A stretch of DNA of 64,000 nucleotides, taken from NCBI GenBank assembly GCA_023432405.1, contig JAEYUQ010000015.1:62001-126000 (forward strand), given 5' to 3'. Source of the DNA: Actinomycetes bacterium (GTDB taxonomy: Bacteria; Actinomycetota; Actinomycetes; Mycobacteriales; Mycobacteriaceae). The notes below the pieces were generated by a model that made no database searches, was not told where the DNA came from, and worked only from the letters and a program-made list of their open reading frames with translations. How positions within the stretch are numbered: the stretch's first letter is position 1; every line of letters starts with the position of its first letter. Both the position numbers and the translations under genes were made by a program. Below are positions 19,571 through 28,032 of this stretch, one piece after another.

Positions 19571-20188
19571 GTGGAAAAGTCAAAAATATATTCCGGTGGC
19601 GTTCATGACTTTGAAATGAGCTACCGCGACAACTACTGCGCGGTGTTGAATTATTGCCGGAGACGCTGTGATGCTGAGGTAGCGGAAGATTTGTGCGCTG
19701 AGGTTTTCACGCGAGCCTGGCGTGGTTGGCCGCCTCAAGGCAACCATCTTCCTTGGTTGTATGGGATAGCGCGTAACGTTGTCTTGGAGTTTTACAGGGA
19801 GCGTGCAAGAGAAAATACTAAGGAAGCTCTTCTCAGCCAGCAGGTTCGAGTTTGTTATAACAGTCTTTCTCCCGAGGACGTCATCGTAGCCCAGCGTGGA
19901 GTTTTAGATGCTCTCCTTGAGCTATCTGAATCCGATCAGGAGATTCTTCGTCTTCACACCTGGGAATCTCTTTCTATCGGAGAAATCGCTGTTGTTCTCG
20001 ACATTTCGGCCAGTACTGCCAGAGTTCGTTTGCATCGTGCCCGTACACGCCTTCTTAAGGCTCTTAACTCCGAGTCAGTACAGCCTCGTCATAATCAGCC
20101 AATAACTACCCGTCGCAGAGTACAACCTGTGGGTGACAACGGACGAGGTATGCGGCACTTCAGGAAAGCAGGAAGCTATGAAGAATGA
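19571..20188 (+). CDS. ECF-type RNA polymerase sigma factor
   Basis: 205 aa. Region 2 (residues ~15-85) includes A-E-D-L-C-A-E-V-F-T-R-A-W and W-L-Y-G-I-A-R-N-V-V. Region 4 (~110-165) has L-S-E-S-D-Q-E-I-L-R-L-H-T-W-E-S-L-S and I-S-A-S-T-A-R-V-R-L-H-R-A-R. Region 3 is absent, as in extracytoplasmic-function sigmas. Unusual: four cysteines in region 2 (23, 29, 33, 42) and a ~35-residue Arg-rich C-terminal tail. GTG 19571 lacks a clear ribosome site, so translation may depend on the lipoprotein gene just upstream. Its last 11 bases overlap the next gene. Confidence 0.9.
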   Translation: MEKSKIYSGGVHDFEMSYRDNYCAVLNYCRRRCDAEVAEDLCAEVFTRAWRGWPPQGNHLPWLYGIARNVVLEFYRERARENTKEALLSQQVRVCYNSLSPEDVIVAQRGVLDALLELSESDQEILRLHTWESLSIGEIAVVLDISASTARVRLHRARTRLLKALNSESVQPRHNQPITTRRRVQPVGDNGRGMRHFRKAGSYEE

Positions 20189-21362
20189 GGATGTCTATTG
20201 CCAACTCCGCAGAGCCAATCCTGTGTCGTCATCTCAGCTAACAAAAAATGAGCGCCAGCGTGCAGAGGAGACCCTTCGGAGCATACTTAGCAGAAAAGAT
20301 GGACCAGCGGAATCACCGTCTGGTATGTTCCAGGAGCGAAGGATGTTCTCACATCCTCATCGGGAAAGAAGGTTTCCAGCTGGGCAATGGACTCTAGCCG
20401 CTGCCGTCATGGCCGTGGTGTTAGTTTTAGCCACCTCCCTGTGGCCGCAGTGGGAACACACCGTGTCAGCTGAGAATCTCTTGATGGATGCGGCCCGCGC
20501 TTCAGATTCCAAACAGGAAGCTGTATCTCCAACTAGCGCTGATTATCTGCGTCGAATAGATCGACTTGACCAGACCTCTATAACAACGGTGTCACTTATC
20601 GACACAGCCGGAACAGTGAAAGAAAGTACAACTGTCCAAGGGGGTCAGACCGATGAGTTAAAGGAGCTTCTCAAAGCTCAGCCAAGGATTTCCGCGGCGG
20701 AGATTAACGGTGCAGAAAACGCCGGAGCCTTTATTGGTGAGCGATTCGGCTTAGAGTCTCGTGACACAGCGCGAGGAGTACTCAGTGTTTTGCTTACTCC
20801 CGGACTCAGTGCTGAACGCCAGCAAGAGGCCTATTCCATGCTTGCTAGTTTGAAGGGCACGGAAGTTATGGCCACTGCTAATCCAATCACACCTAGAGAG
20901 GACGCGGTCGTAAGCTTTTCACGCGATGAAGAAGGCTTAGAGTTTTCCTTAATTCCTTCTACTGGTCAGCTTGTTGCGGTTAAGGGACTTATCGACGCCC
21001 GCGTTGAAACCACTGTGGATGCCGCCGGCATTGTGGGGTGCGTTTCTGTCACGGGGATTGGCGGGCCAAAAGATCTGTCCCTAGCATGTGCTGACGAGAA
21101 TTACACTTTGCACAATCTGACGTGGAGCGGATGGAGTTCACCGACGGCTATGGCAGATGGCCAGGCAATCATCAACACCTGTGACCCCACGTGTGCTGAA
21201 GGTAAGTACGTCACACTCCCTGTGAGTGTGACTGCTTCAAGTCAAAAAAGCTGCGGATACAATTTGAAGGTCTACACGCAGATTACGGTGAACTATGCGG
21301 AGCACGATAAGAAAAAAAGCTCCCTTGCACAGGATGAAACCTTCGAGTTCGACTGCGGGTAA
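20178..21362 (+). CDS. Membrane-anchored putative anti-sigma factor (CU044_5270-like)
   Basis: 394 aa. A cytosolic N-terminus of ~70 residues contains L-R-R-A-N-P-V and a helical L-T-K-N-E-R-Q-R-A-E-E-T-L segment. It resembles proteins found beside actinobacterial ECF sigmas. One membrane helix follows (~71-89), then an extracytoplasmic domain of ~300 residues with about seven cysteines near its end (for example N-T-C-D-P-T-C). No zinc H-x3-C-x2-C anti-sigma motif is present. ATG 20178 overlaps the sigma stop (ATGAAGAATGA) and follows AGGAAG, so it is coupled to the sigma. The anti-sigma role is inferred from position and topology. Confidence 0.7.
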   Translation: MKNEDVYCQLRRANPVSSSQLTKNERQRAEETLRSILSRKDGPAESPSGMFQERRMFSHPHRERRFPAGQWTLAAAVMAVVLVLATSLWPQWEHTVSAENLLMDAARASDSKQEAVSPTSADYLRRIDRLDQTSITTVSLIDTAGTVKESTTVQGGQTDELKELLKAQPRISAAEINGAENAGAFIGERFGLESRDTARGVLSVLLTPGLSAERQQEAYSMLASLKGTEVMATANPITPREDAVVSFSRDEEGLEFSLIPSTGQLVAVKGLIDARVETTVDAAGIVGCVSVTGIGGPKDLSLACADENYTLHNLTWSGWSSPTAMADGQAIINTCDPTCAEGKYVTLPVSVTASSQKSCGYNLKVYTQITVNYAEHDKKKSSLAQDETFEFDCG

Positions 21363-21392
21363 ATGATTCAGACAATGACGAGACACCACAAA

Positions 21393-21423
21393 AGCTCATC
21401 CTCAGCATTTATGAGGATGAGCT
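21393..21423. terminator. Bidirectional terminator between the ECF operon and tal
   Basis: AGCTCATCCTCA (21393-21404) pairs perfectly with TGAGGATGAGCT (21412-21423): 12 bp, a 7-nt loop. A preceding A-run gives a T-tract on the minus strand, so it should stop tkt-tal transcripts. On the plus strand the T-tract is poor. Confidence 0.8.
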
Positions 21424-21439
21424 CTTCAAGGCGTGGTGT

Positions 21440-22513
21440 TTACAGCCTGGCTGTCATGGACTCCAGAAGCTGTGTCCATGCGGAAACAAATTTTTCTACA
21501 CCCTCGCGCTCCAGGACATCGAAGACGTCGGGGAGATCGATTCCCACCTTTTCCAGCTCCGTGAAGATTTCCTCGGCGGCCTCAGAGGAGTTGGTGAGCG
21601 TATCGCCGTGAAGGTTCCCCTCATGGAGAACGGCGTCGATAGTGGGCTCTGGCATGGTGTTGACGGTATCTGGGCCTGCGAGTTCGGAAACATAGAGCGT
21701 GGCGGGATAAGCCTTGTTCTTTACTCCAGTAGAGGCCCAGAGAGGGCGCTGGATTGTGGAACCTTTAGGCAGTTCAGCGTGTGCAAAGCGTTCCCGGAAC
21801 AGACCGTAGGCGCGTTGGGCATTAGCCACACCGGCTTTGCCGCGCAAAGCCAGAGCCTCATCCGTGCCGATGGTTTCCAAGCGTTTATCCACTTCTGTGT
21901 CCAAACGTGACACAAAGAACGATGCCACAGAAAAGATTGTAGAGACATCGTGACCGTTAGCCTTAGCTCGCGTGATTCCGTCAATATATGCGTCAATGAC
22001 GTCGTTGTAACGCTCGACAGAGAATATAAGCGTGACGTTCACACTGATGCCGGCTGCAAGGGCGTCGGCAATGGCAGGAAGTGAACCAGGGGTAGCGGGG
22101 ATTTTAATCAGGAGATTAGGGCGATCAATCTGAGCCCATAGTTTCTGAGCCTGAGCCAAGGTTGCTTCAGCATCCTCAGAGATTCGGGGATCCACCTCAA
22201 TGGAAACTCGGCCGTCTTGTCCACCTGTCTTATCAAAAATGGGCATGAAAATGTCGCAGGCGTTGCGTACATCTTCAATGGCCATTGCATACACAGCTTC
22301 ATCCACATCAGCGCCCTTGAGGGTTTCAAGCTGCGCGTCATAGGCATTGCCCTGGGAAAGAGCAGTCGCAAAAATAGCCGGGTTGGTAGTGACACCCACC
22401 ACTGATTTCTTGTCGATAACCTCTTGGAGATTGCCAGAGGTGATGCGGTCACGGGAGAGATCGTCTAGCCAGGCAGAAGTACCAAGGGCAGCAAGATCAT
22501 CAATGTATGTCAT
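21440..22513 (-). CDS. tal: Transaldolase
   Basis: 357 aa, the long actinobacterial type. It transfers dihydroxyacetone units in the non-oxidative pentose phosphate pathway. Visible: G-V-T-T-N-P-A-I-F, I-E-V-D-P-R, the Schiff-base lysine in L-L-I-K-I-P-A-T, and V-T-L-I-F-S. The start at 22513 follows AAAGGAG. It lies downstream of tkt with 131 bases between. In C. glutamicum tal is followed by zwf-opcA-pgl; here it is followed directly by a terminator and a convergent unrelated operon. Confidence 0.97.
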   Translation of the reverse strand: MTYIDDLAALGTSAWLDDLSRDRITSGNLQEVIDKKSVVGVTTNPAIFATALSQGNAYDAQLETLKGADVDEAVYAMAIEDVRNACDIFMPIFDKTGGQDGRVSIEVDPRISEDAEATLAQAQKLWAQIDRPNLLIKIPATPGSLPAIADALAAGISVNVTLIFSVERYNDVIDAYIDGITRAKANGHDVSTIFSVASFFVSRLDTEVDKRLETIGTDEALALRGKAGVANAQRAYGLFRERFAHAELPKGSTIQRPLWASTGVKNKAYPATLYVSELAGPDTVNTMPEPTIDAVLHEGNLHGDTLTNSSEAAEEIFTELEKVGIDLPDVFDVLEREGVEKFVSAWTQLLESMTARL

Positions 22514-22574
22514 GGAAGTAGAAAGCTCCTTTGAAACTGAGGAGGAGTAAAAAACATGGGTGGGGAAGCAGGGA

Positions 22575-22639
22575 GGAACCGAACTTCCGGTGTGCCTATA
22601 CCCACAAGGCTGTGGGGGAGTGTACCGAGATTCGGTTCC
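22575..22639. other. Nested inverted repeat in the tkt-tal interval
   Basis: GGAACCGAA (22575-22583) and TTCGGTTCC (22631-22639) form a 9-bp outer stem. CCCACA (22601-22606) and TGTGGG (22611-22616) form an inner 6-bp hairpin. On the transcribed (minus) strand it lies between tkt and tal, with no T-run directly after it. It could be a processing or partial termination site that sets tal relative to tkt. Confidence 0.45.
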
Positions 22640-22644
22640 GAGGA

Positions 22645-24738
22645 TTAAGAGTGAAGAGACTCATGGGCTGCAGCCACAACGGCGTCGGCAGTAATCCCGA
22701 ACCTTTCAAAGAGTTCCTCTGCGGGGGCCGAGGCACCGAAGTGCTCCAGGGAGACATTTCGACCTTGATCACCGGTGTACTTGTGCCAGGGCATAGCAAT
22801 ACCGGCTTCTACAGAAACGCGAGCTTTCACGGTGCTGGGAAGGACGGATTCCTTGTAGTCATCATCCTGCTCCTCGAACCACTCTAAAGAGGGCATAGAT
22901 ACCACTCGTGTGGCTACGCCTTGTGCCTCAAGCTGTTCTGCTGCGGCCACGGCAAGCTGTACCTCTGAGCCGGAACCCATGAGAATCACGTCCGGGATTT
23001 CCTTTGAGGCTTCCACGAGAATATAGCCACCCTTGCGGACACCCTCGGGTGCTTTCTCCTTGGTGCCCTCTAGAACAGGGACATTCTGACGTGTCAAAAC
23101 CAGGCCAGCAGGGTTTTCAGGCCGTTCGATAACCGCAGCCCAGGCTTGGACAGTCTCATTTGCATCTGCCGGGCGCACCACAGTCAGCTGCGGGATAGCC
23201 CGCAGAGAGGCCAAGGTCTCTACTGGCTGATGGGTGGGCCCGTCCTCGCCGAGCCCGATGGAATCGTGAGTCCACACAAAAATGGAGGAGGTTTGCTGAA
23301 GGGCACCAAGACGGACAGCGGCGCGCATATAGTCCGAGAAAATGAGGAAGGTACCGCCGTAGGGGCGTGTGGCACCGTGCAGAGCAATACCGTTGAGAAT
23401 GGTTCCCATAGCAAACTCACGGATACCGAAGTGCAAGGTGCGTCCATAGGGGCTTGTACTCCAGGTGTCTGTGGAGATGGCCTCGGGGCCAAAGGACTTC
23501 ACTCCAGACATGGTGGTGTTGTTAGAACCGGCTAGATCTGCGGAACCACCCCACAGCTCTGGAAGAGTGTCTTTGACTGCGTCCAGGAATACATGGGAAG
23601 CCTTGCGTGTGGCAACACCTTTCGGATCTGCATCCCACGTAGGAAGTTCACTGTCCCAGTTCTCAGGAAGCTCACCTGCCTGAAGGCGATCAAAGAGTTC
23701 CTTGTTCAGAGGATTCTCATTTGCCCACTGGTTGAAGCTCTTCGTCCAGGCAGCGTGCTTTTCAGCTCCACGCTCCACCAGTTTGCGAGTGTGATTGATA
23801 ATGGCAGGTTCCACAGCAAAAGCAGGGGTTCCCCCCAGCCCCAGTGCTTCTTTAACGCCATCAACTTCGTCTTGTCCCAGAGCGGCTCCGTGGACAGCTC
23901 CTGTGTTCATCTTGGTGGGAGCAGGATAACCAATCACCGTGGATACGCGGATAAATGTCGGGCGCGTGGTGTCAGACTTTGCTTTCTCCACAGCGGTCTC
24001 AAGGGCTACGATGTCATCACCAGAGCCAACCTCCAGAGTCTGCCAACCGTAAGCCTTGTAGCGAGCCACAACATCTTCAGTAAAAGCAATGCGTGTGTCT
24101 TCCTCAATAGTGATGCGGTTATCATCCCAGAACACAATGAGGTTCCCCAGCTGCTGAGTTCCGGCAATGGAACTTGCTTCTGAGGTGACACCCTCCTGGA
24201 TGTCCCCATCACCGGCTACCACATAGATGAAGTGGTCAAAGGGGGAGGTGCCTTCCGCGGCGTCAGGGTCAAAAAGACCACGTTCACGTCGCGCAGCCAT
24301 CGCCATGCCGACGCCCATCGCTAAACCTTGGCCCAGCGGACCAGTGGTGACCTCCACACCAGCGGTGTGATGGACCTCTGGGTGACCGGGTGTTTTGGCT
24401 CCCCAGGTGCGAAGATTTCGGATGTCATCGAGTTCCAGACCAAAGCCACCGTAGTAGAGCTGAATGTACTGCAGAAGAGAAGCGTGCCCGGCAGACAAAA
24501 TGAAACGATCCCGTCCAATCCACCCCGGATCAGAGGGATCAACGTTCATAATGCGCTGGTAGAGCGTGTATGCCAAAGGTGCCAGTGACATCGCTGTACC
24601 GGGGTGTCCAGAGCCCGCCTTTTGAACAGCCTCAGCCGCTAAAACTCGTGCCATATCCACAGCTTTGGTATCAACATCGTGCCAATCAGCCGGATAATTG
24701 CGCACCACACGTGCTTCAAGGTCAGGGGTAAGAGCCAC
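22645..24738 (-). CDS. tkt: Transketolase
   Basis: 697 aa. A thiamine-diphosphate enzyme of the non-oxidative pentose phosphate pathway. Motifs: G-S-G-H-P-G-T-A-M-S, the ThDP motif V-A-G-D-G-D-I-Q-E-G-V-T-S-E-A, T-H-D-S-I-G-L-G-E-D-G-P-T-H-Q-P-V-E and the C-terminal domain. I chose GTG 24738 (V-A-L-T-P-D-L-E) because AAAAGGAAG precedes it. An in-frame ATG at 24777 would add 13 residues lying in the leader. Cotranscribed with tal. Confidence 0.97.
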   Translation of the reverse strand: MALTPDLEARVVRNYPADWHDVDTKAVDMARVLAAEAVQKAGSGHPGTAMSLAPLAYTLYQRIMNVDPSDPGWIGRDRFILSAGHASLLQYIQLYYGGFGLELDDIRNLRTWGAKTPGHPEVHHTAGVEVTTGPLGQGLAMGVGMAMAARRERGLFDPDAAEGTSPFDHFIYVVAGDGDIQEGVTSEASSIAGTQQLGNLIVFWDDNRITIEEDTRIAFTEDVVARYKAYGWQTLEVGSGDDIVALETAVEKAKSDTTRPTFIRVSTVIGYPAPTKMNTGAVHGAALGQDEVDGVKEALGLGGTPAFAVEPAIINHTRKLVERGAEKHAAWTKSFNQWANENPLNKELFDRLQAGELPENWDSELPTWDADPKGVATRKASHVFLDAVKDTLPELWGGSADLAGSNNTTMSGVKSFGPEAISTDTWSTSPYGRTLHFGIREFAMGTILNGIALHGATRPYGGTFLIFSDYMRAAVRLGALQQTSSIFVWTHDSIGLGEDGPTHQPVETLASLRAIPQLTVVRPADANETVQAWAAVIERPENPAGLVLTRQNVPVLEGTKEKAPEGVRKGGYILVEASKEIPDVILMGSGSEVQLAVAAAEQLEAQGVATRVVSMPSLEWFEEQDDDYKESVLPSTVKARVSVEAGIAMPWHKYTGDQGRNVSLEHFGASAPAEELFERFGITADAVVAAAHESLHS

Positions 24739-24799
24739 TGTTTTGCTTCCTTTTCCTGCTTCGTTACAAACACACACATTGCAGCCTGTGTACTTACAG

Positions 24800-24805
24800 A
24801 GTGTA
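24800..24805 (-). promoter_or_regulatory. tkt promoter -10 box
   Basis: Minus-strand TACACT lies about 62 nt upstream of the chosen tkt start. It is the same hexamer as the gap -10. Confidence 0.5.
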
Positions 24806-25049
24806 CTAACAGACTTGCGGCTTAAAGCTTAGCTAAAACCATCCTCTTCGGCGCTAAGTTATGGCAAGTTGGACGCTAAAGAGGCAGTTGTCTCTGGTGT
24901 GAGAGGTGGAGCTTCCCCGAGGGCTGATGGCCTCAAAGGCTCCTCAATGGTTCCCCAGAATCACGTCCTGCCTAGACTGTACGTACTAGGTAGCCTTGCC
25001 TCTGCCTAACTTGGAGGCATGAGGCAGAAACATTGAAGCAATGAGACTG

Positions 25050-25079
25050 TGAGATACTGAGATATCTCAGGCTATCTCA
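25050..25079. promoter_or_regulatory. Palindromic element just upstream of ctaB
   Basis: The core CTGAGATATCTCAG (25057-25070) is a perfect 14-bp palindrome. It is flanked by TGAGATA (25050-25056) and TATCTCA (25073-25079), which extend the symmetry with a 2-nt bulge. It ends 8 nt before the ctaB ribosome site, so it could be an operator or an RNA hairpin. It matches no regulator motif known to me. Confidence 0.5.
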
Positions 25080-25102
25080 ATGCAGGTGGAGGAAAACTTC
25101 TC

Positions 25103-26035
25103 TTGGATACTATGAAGGCCTATCTGGAGCTAACGAAGCCGCGTGTTATTGAGCTGTTGCTGATAGCCACCATTCCGGCAATGCTGCAAGCTCAGCGTGG
25201 GGAGCCTAACTTGGGGCTTATCCTCTTGACGCTGATAGGCGGTTGGATGGGTGCTGGGGCAGCCAACGCCTTTAACATGGTGGTGGATTGGGATATAGAT
25301 CAGAAAATGGGTCGCACTCGTGCGCGGCCTTTGGTTCGGAACAAACTCACCGGAAAGAAAGCCTCTATTTTCGCCGTTATTCTCATGGTGGCCAGTTTCT
25401 TCTGGCTGTGGCTCCTCTGTGATTCTCTCCTGGCAGCAGCTTTTGTCCTTTTTACCATCTGGTTTTATATCTACCCGTACACCAAGTGGTTGAAACGGCG
25501 TACCTCTCAGAATGTGGTCTGGGGTGGTATTGCAGGATGTATGCCTGTGGCCGTTGGTTGGGCGGTCATCGCCGAGCACGCGCCGATTGATGAGCTCAGT
25601 CACTGGTGGCAGGCTGTTGCTCTCTTCCTCATCATCTTTTTCTGGACTCCGCCACATACCTGGGCACTAGCTATGAAATATCGTGATGACTACGAGCGTG
25701 CAGGTGTTCCTATGCTTCCCGTTGTCAAGCCTGCCGTGACGACGTCCCTTCACATCCTCTGGTACACAATTGGCACGGTAGCGGTGTCCTTTGCCCTGAT
25801 ACCTGCAGCATCGTGGATTTATGCAGTTGTAGCGGTAATCAGCGGCGTCGGTTTTGTGTTTATGGCAATACAGCTCTACCGAGGGGTGTCTCAGGGGGAG
25901 AAGGTGAAACCCCTCAAACTCTTTATTATTTCCAACAACTACCTCTCGGTGTTGTTCGTGGCTTTAGCTGCCGATGCGATCGTGGGATGGACCACACTCG
26001 GAGAGATGTGGGGTTGGAGTACCACGTTGTTCTAG
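25103..26035 (+). CDS. ctaB: Protoheme IX farnesyltransferase (heme O synthase)
   Basis: 310 aa, eight to nine membrane helices of the UbiA family. It farnesylates heme b for cytochrome oxidase. The prenyl-diphosphate binding motif N-x3-D-x3-D is visible as N-M-V-V-D-W-D-I-D after N-A-F. The loop [16 protein letters not shown] is conserved. I chose TTG 25103 because GGAGG (25087-25091) is 11 nt before it; ATG 25112 would be 20 nt away. The partner heme A synthase, ctaA, is convergent just downstream. Confidence 0.95.
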   Translation: MDTMKAYLELTKPRVIELLLIATIPAMLQAQRGEPNLGLILLTLIGGWMGAGAANAFNMVVDWDIDQKMGRTRARPLVRNKLTGKKASIFAVILMVASFFWLWLLCDSLLAAAFVLFTIWFYIYPYTKWLKRRTSQNVVWGGIAGCMPVAVGWAVIAEHAPIDELSHWWQAVALFLIIFFWTPPHTWALAMKYRDDYERAGVPMLPVVKPAVTTSLHILWYTIGTVAVSFALIPAASWIYAVVAVISGVGFVFMAIQLYRGVSQGEKVKPLKLFIISNNYLSVLFVALAADAIVGWTTLGEMWGWSTTLF

Positions 26036-26138
26036 ATGATTCTCAAGGCTTGCGCTTCTCCGCGCCTGAGAATTCATGCCCCCTGATTTATTGTGTAGCC
26101 CCCGCTTGAGTCCTCTGCTTGAGTCTCCATTTGAGGAG

Positions 26139-26169
26139 GGCTGTCGAGGAATCTCTATCCTCGACAGCC
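26139..26169. terminator. Hairpin between convergent ctaB and ctaA
   Basis: GGCTGTCGAGGA (26139-26150) pairs perfectly with TCCTCGACAGCC (26158-26169), with a 7-nt loop. Neither side has a T-run. It is probably a shared terminator because of its position. Confidence 0.65.
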
Positions 26170-26186
26170 TCCGAGAACTGGTGCTA

Positions 26187-27167
26187 TTAGTTCCGTGCTA
26201 GTAACTTCTCTGAGTCAGGGGAGCCGGTAATAACAGCCTTGCCACCCTCGCGTTTCACGCCAAGAGCGTACAGGAAGGCGGTAAACGCCGTCACTGCGGA
26301 ACTCACACCCACGTGGATAGGCACCATCCAGGCAGGGACCCCGAAGTGGTATTGGGAAAGGCCGATGATGGCCTGAACCACGAGGAGAACCACAAGAATC
26401 CAGGCGTTGCGTCGTGCAATTGCAGCCCCCTTAGCGCGGTAGCTCAAAATGATGATGGCTGCCACGACAGCAATGAATAAGTACACAAAGTACGAGTGGA
26501 TGTGAGCCATCGTTGAGGTTTCAATAGCAAGACGGCCACTTTGGCCAGCAACCTCGTCTCCAGCGTGAGGCCCTGTGCCTGTTGTCATGGTGCCTGTCAT
26601 GAGCGAGATGCACAGCGTGACAGCACCAGTGATGGCCAGTGCTTGAATGACCGGGGAGAATTTCCGAACCTTCACACCATCATCTGGTTGGGCTATCCGG
26701 GTATAGAGGATAGCGGCCGCCCACACCAGAATTTCAGAGGGCAAGAAGTGGAGGGCAACAGCCCACCATTGCAGGTCCAGATGGACTGAAATTCCGCCAA
26801 TCACGGCCTGAGCAATAATGCCTGCAATTCCAACCCAGGCAAGGATCTTGAGTTCTTGTCTCCTCTGAGCCTTATACATGGCCCACACAACAGCCACAGC
26901 AATGGCCACCAGCACAATAGTCAAGGTACGGTTACCAAACTCAATGATTTGGTGAATCCAAGGGCGTACCCCTGCTTTGGGGAAAAGAGTTCCAGGCTGG
27001 CAATTAGGCCAGGTTTCGCAGCCGAGGCCTGAACCTGTAACCCGAACAATGGCGCCAGTTACTGTGATAGCTGCTTGAGCAATAAGCAGTATCATCGCAA
27101 GAATTCGTTGCGTGTGTATCGAGGGAATTTTTAATTTCCGTGAATCAGTGCTTGCTTCTGTAGTCAC
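26187..27167 (-). CDS. ctaA: Heme A synthase (COX15/CtaA)
   Basis: 326 aa with eight predicted membrane helices in two four-helix halves. It oxidises heme O to heme A. The first external loop has G-S-G-L-G-C-E-T-W-P-N-C-Q-P-G, with the two cysteines of this family. Conserved histidines occur in H-Q-I-I-E, H-F-L-P-S-E and H-I-H-S-Y. GTG 27167 lies 8 nt after a TAGAAT -10 box (27181-27176), so a leaderless transcript is likely. Confidence 0.95.
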   Translation of the reverse strand: MTTEASTDSRKLKIPSIHTQRILAMILLIAQAAITVTGAIVRVTGSGLGCETWPNCQPGTLFPKAGVRPWIHQIIEFGNRTLTIVLVAIAVAVVWAMYKAQRRQELKILAWVGIAGIIAQAVIGGISVHLDLQWWAVALHFLPSEILVWAAAILYTRIAQPDDGVKVRKFSPVIQALAITGAVTLCISLMTGTMTTGTGPHAGDEVAGQSGRLAIETSTMAHIHSYFVYLFIAVVAAIIILSYRAKGAAIARRNAWILVVLLVVQAIIGLSQYHFGVPAWMVPIHVGVSSAVTAFTAFLYALGVKREGGKAVITGSPDSEKLLARN

Positions 27168-27175
27168 GGTTTCTC

Positions 27176-27181
27176 ATTCTA
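27176..27181 (-). promoter_or_regulatory. -10 box for a leaderless ctaA transcript
   Basis: Minus-strand TAGAAT, then 8 nt, then the GTG start at 27167. No ribosome site lies between. Confidence 0.55.
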
Positions 27182-27246
27182 GCGAATCACCTCTGCGCTT
27201 CCTTGGTAAACGCAGAGACCGATGCCGAGTTGCAACTCCTCTTGAA

Positions 27247-28032
27247 CTATTCGGAGAAACGGAACCATCGAGAGGCTGCCCAGCTGGCCGCTGAGAACCA
27301 GAGAATCATAATGCCTAAGGGTATCCAGGGAAGCTCTCCAGAAAATGCTGACTGTAGTGCTGTTGCCACCGTGATGGACGGAATGAGCACCCAGAATCCA
27401 GAGTGTTCAAGGCCGTAACTAAGCACAACCCACCCCAGAAGTGCTCCCAGAATAAGCCAGATGAGGTTGGCTGAGGCCAAGACTAGCTCCGCAGAAAGTG
27501 TGCCGCCCATGAGAAGACCAAAAGAGGTGAAAGTGGCCACAGAGAGGTAGAACATCACCACACCGCTCAGACACATGACAAGGTCTGGACGCCAGCCCAA
27601 CACGAGAGCTGTACCTGCCAAAATGACGAGTTGTCCGGTGGCTGTAACGGCAATGGCACATATTTTCCCCAGTACAATTCCCCAGGGAGGAACTCCGCTA
27701 GCGCCACTTCGTTTGAGCCCTCCATAGCGTCGGTCAAAGGCAGTTGAAATTGCCTGGCCAGTAAAACCGGAACTCATGGATGCTAGAGCAAGAACAACGG
27801 GCATGATGAACTGAAGAATATCTTGCCTTTCCGTAAATTCACCTGTGGAGGATAGAGGCAAGTAGGTAGCACCAATCAACGCTGCCAGTGGGATGACAAT
27901 GTTCAGCAACATCTGCTCACCATGACGAAGGATTAACGTGGCTTCTGTGAGACCCTGAAACCAGATAATTCTGCTCATGGCAGCGCGCTTGGGGTGCGGG
28001 GTGAAAGTGCCCGGGGGAAAGCGATCGTTCAT
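27247..28032 (-). CDS. ABC-2 type transporter permease
   Basis: 261 aa with about six membrane helices after a basic N-terminus. The short motif R-R-Y-G-G-L-K-R after helix two is typical of ABC-2 export permeases. Substrate unknown. Its start overlaps the ATPase stop by 4 nt, so the pair forms one exporter. As I recall, C. glutamicum has the same pair between ctaA and mptB, which makes an envelope-related role plausible but unproven. An imperfect hairpin, CTCTGCG / CGCAGAG (27191-27217), follows the gene. Confidence 0.85.
   Translation of the reverse strand: MNDRFPPGTFTPHPKRAAMSRIIWFQGLTEATLILRHGEQMLLNIVIPLAALIGATYLPLSSTGEFTERQDILQFIMPVVLALASMSSGFTGQAISTAFDRRYGGLKRSGASGVPPWGIVLGKICAIAVTATGQLVILAGTALVLGWRPDLVMCLSGVVMFYLSVATFTSFGLLMGGTLSAELVLASANLIWLILGALLGWVVLSYGLEHSGFWVLIPSITVATALQSAFSGELPWIPLGIMILWFSAASWAASRWFRFSE

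Larger units (their letters stand above)
24739..25102. other. 364-base divergent regulatory region, tkt / ctaB
   Basis: No gene is seen. For tkt (minus) there is a -10 TACACT at 24805-24800, identical to the gap -10, overlapped by a GTGTACT direct repeat (24788-24794 and 24801-24807, 13-bp period). Toward ctaB there are an interrupted inverted repeat CCTAG ... CTAGG around 24971-24990 and a 30-bp imperfect palindrome at 25050-25079. Confidence 0.55.

Noticed and set aside
21363..21611. 82-codon plus-strand frame after the anti-sigma gene
   Set aside because: It crosses the terminator and runs antisense inside tal; a shadow frame.
24985..25015. DtxR-like iron box between tkt and ctaB (minus strand TTAGG...)
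   Set aside because: Only one half matches and alignment to the 19-bp consensus needs a base deleted.
27112..27418. Small plus-strand frames around the ctaA start and the permease end
   Set aside because: Antisense to ctaA and the permease, with no ribosome site; not genes.
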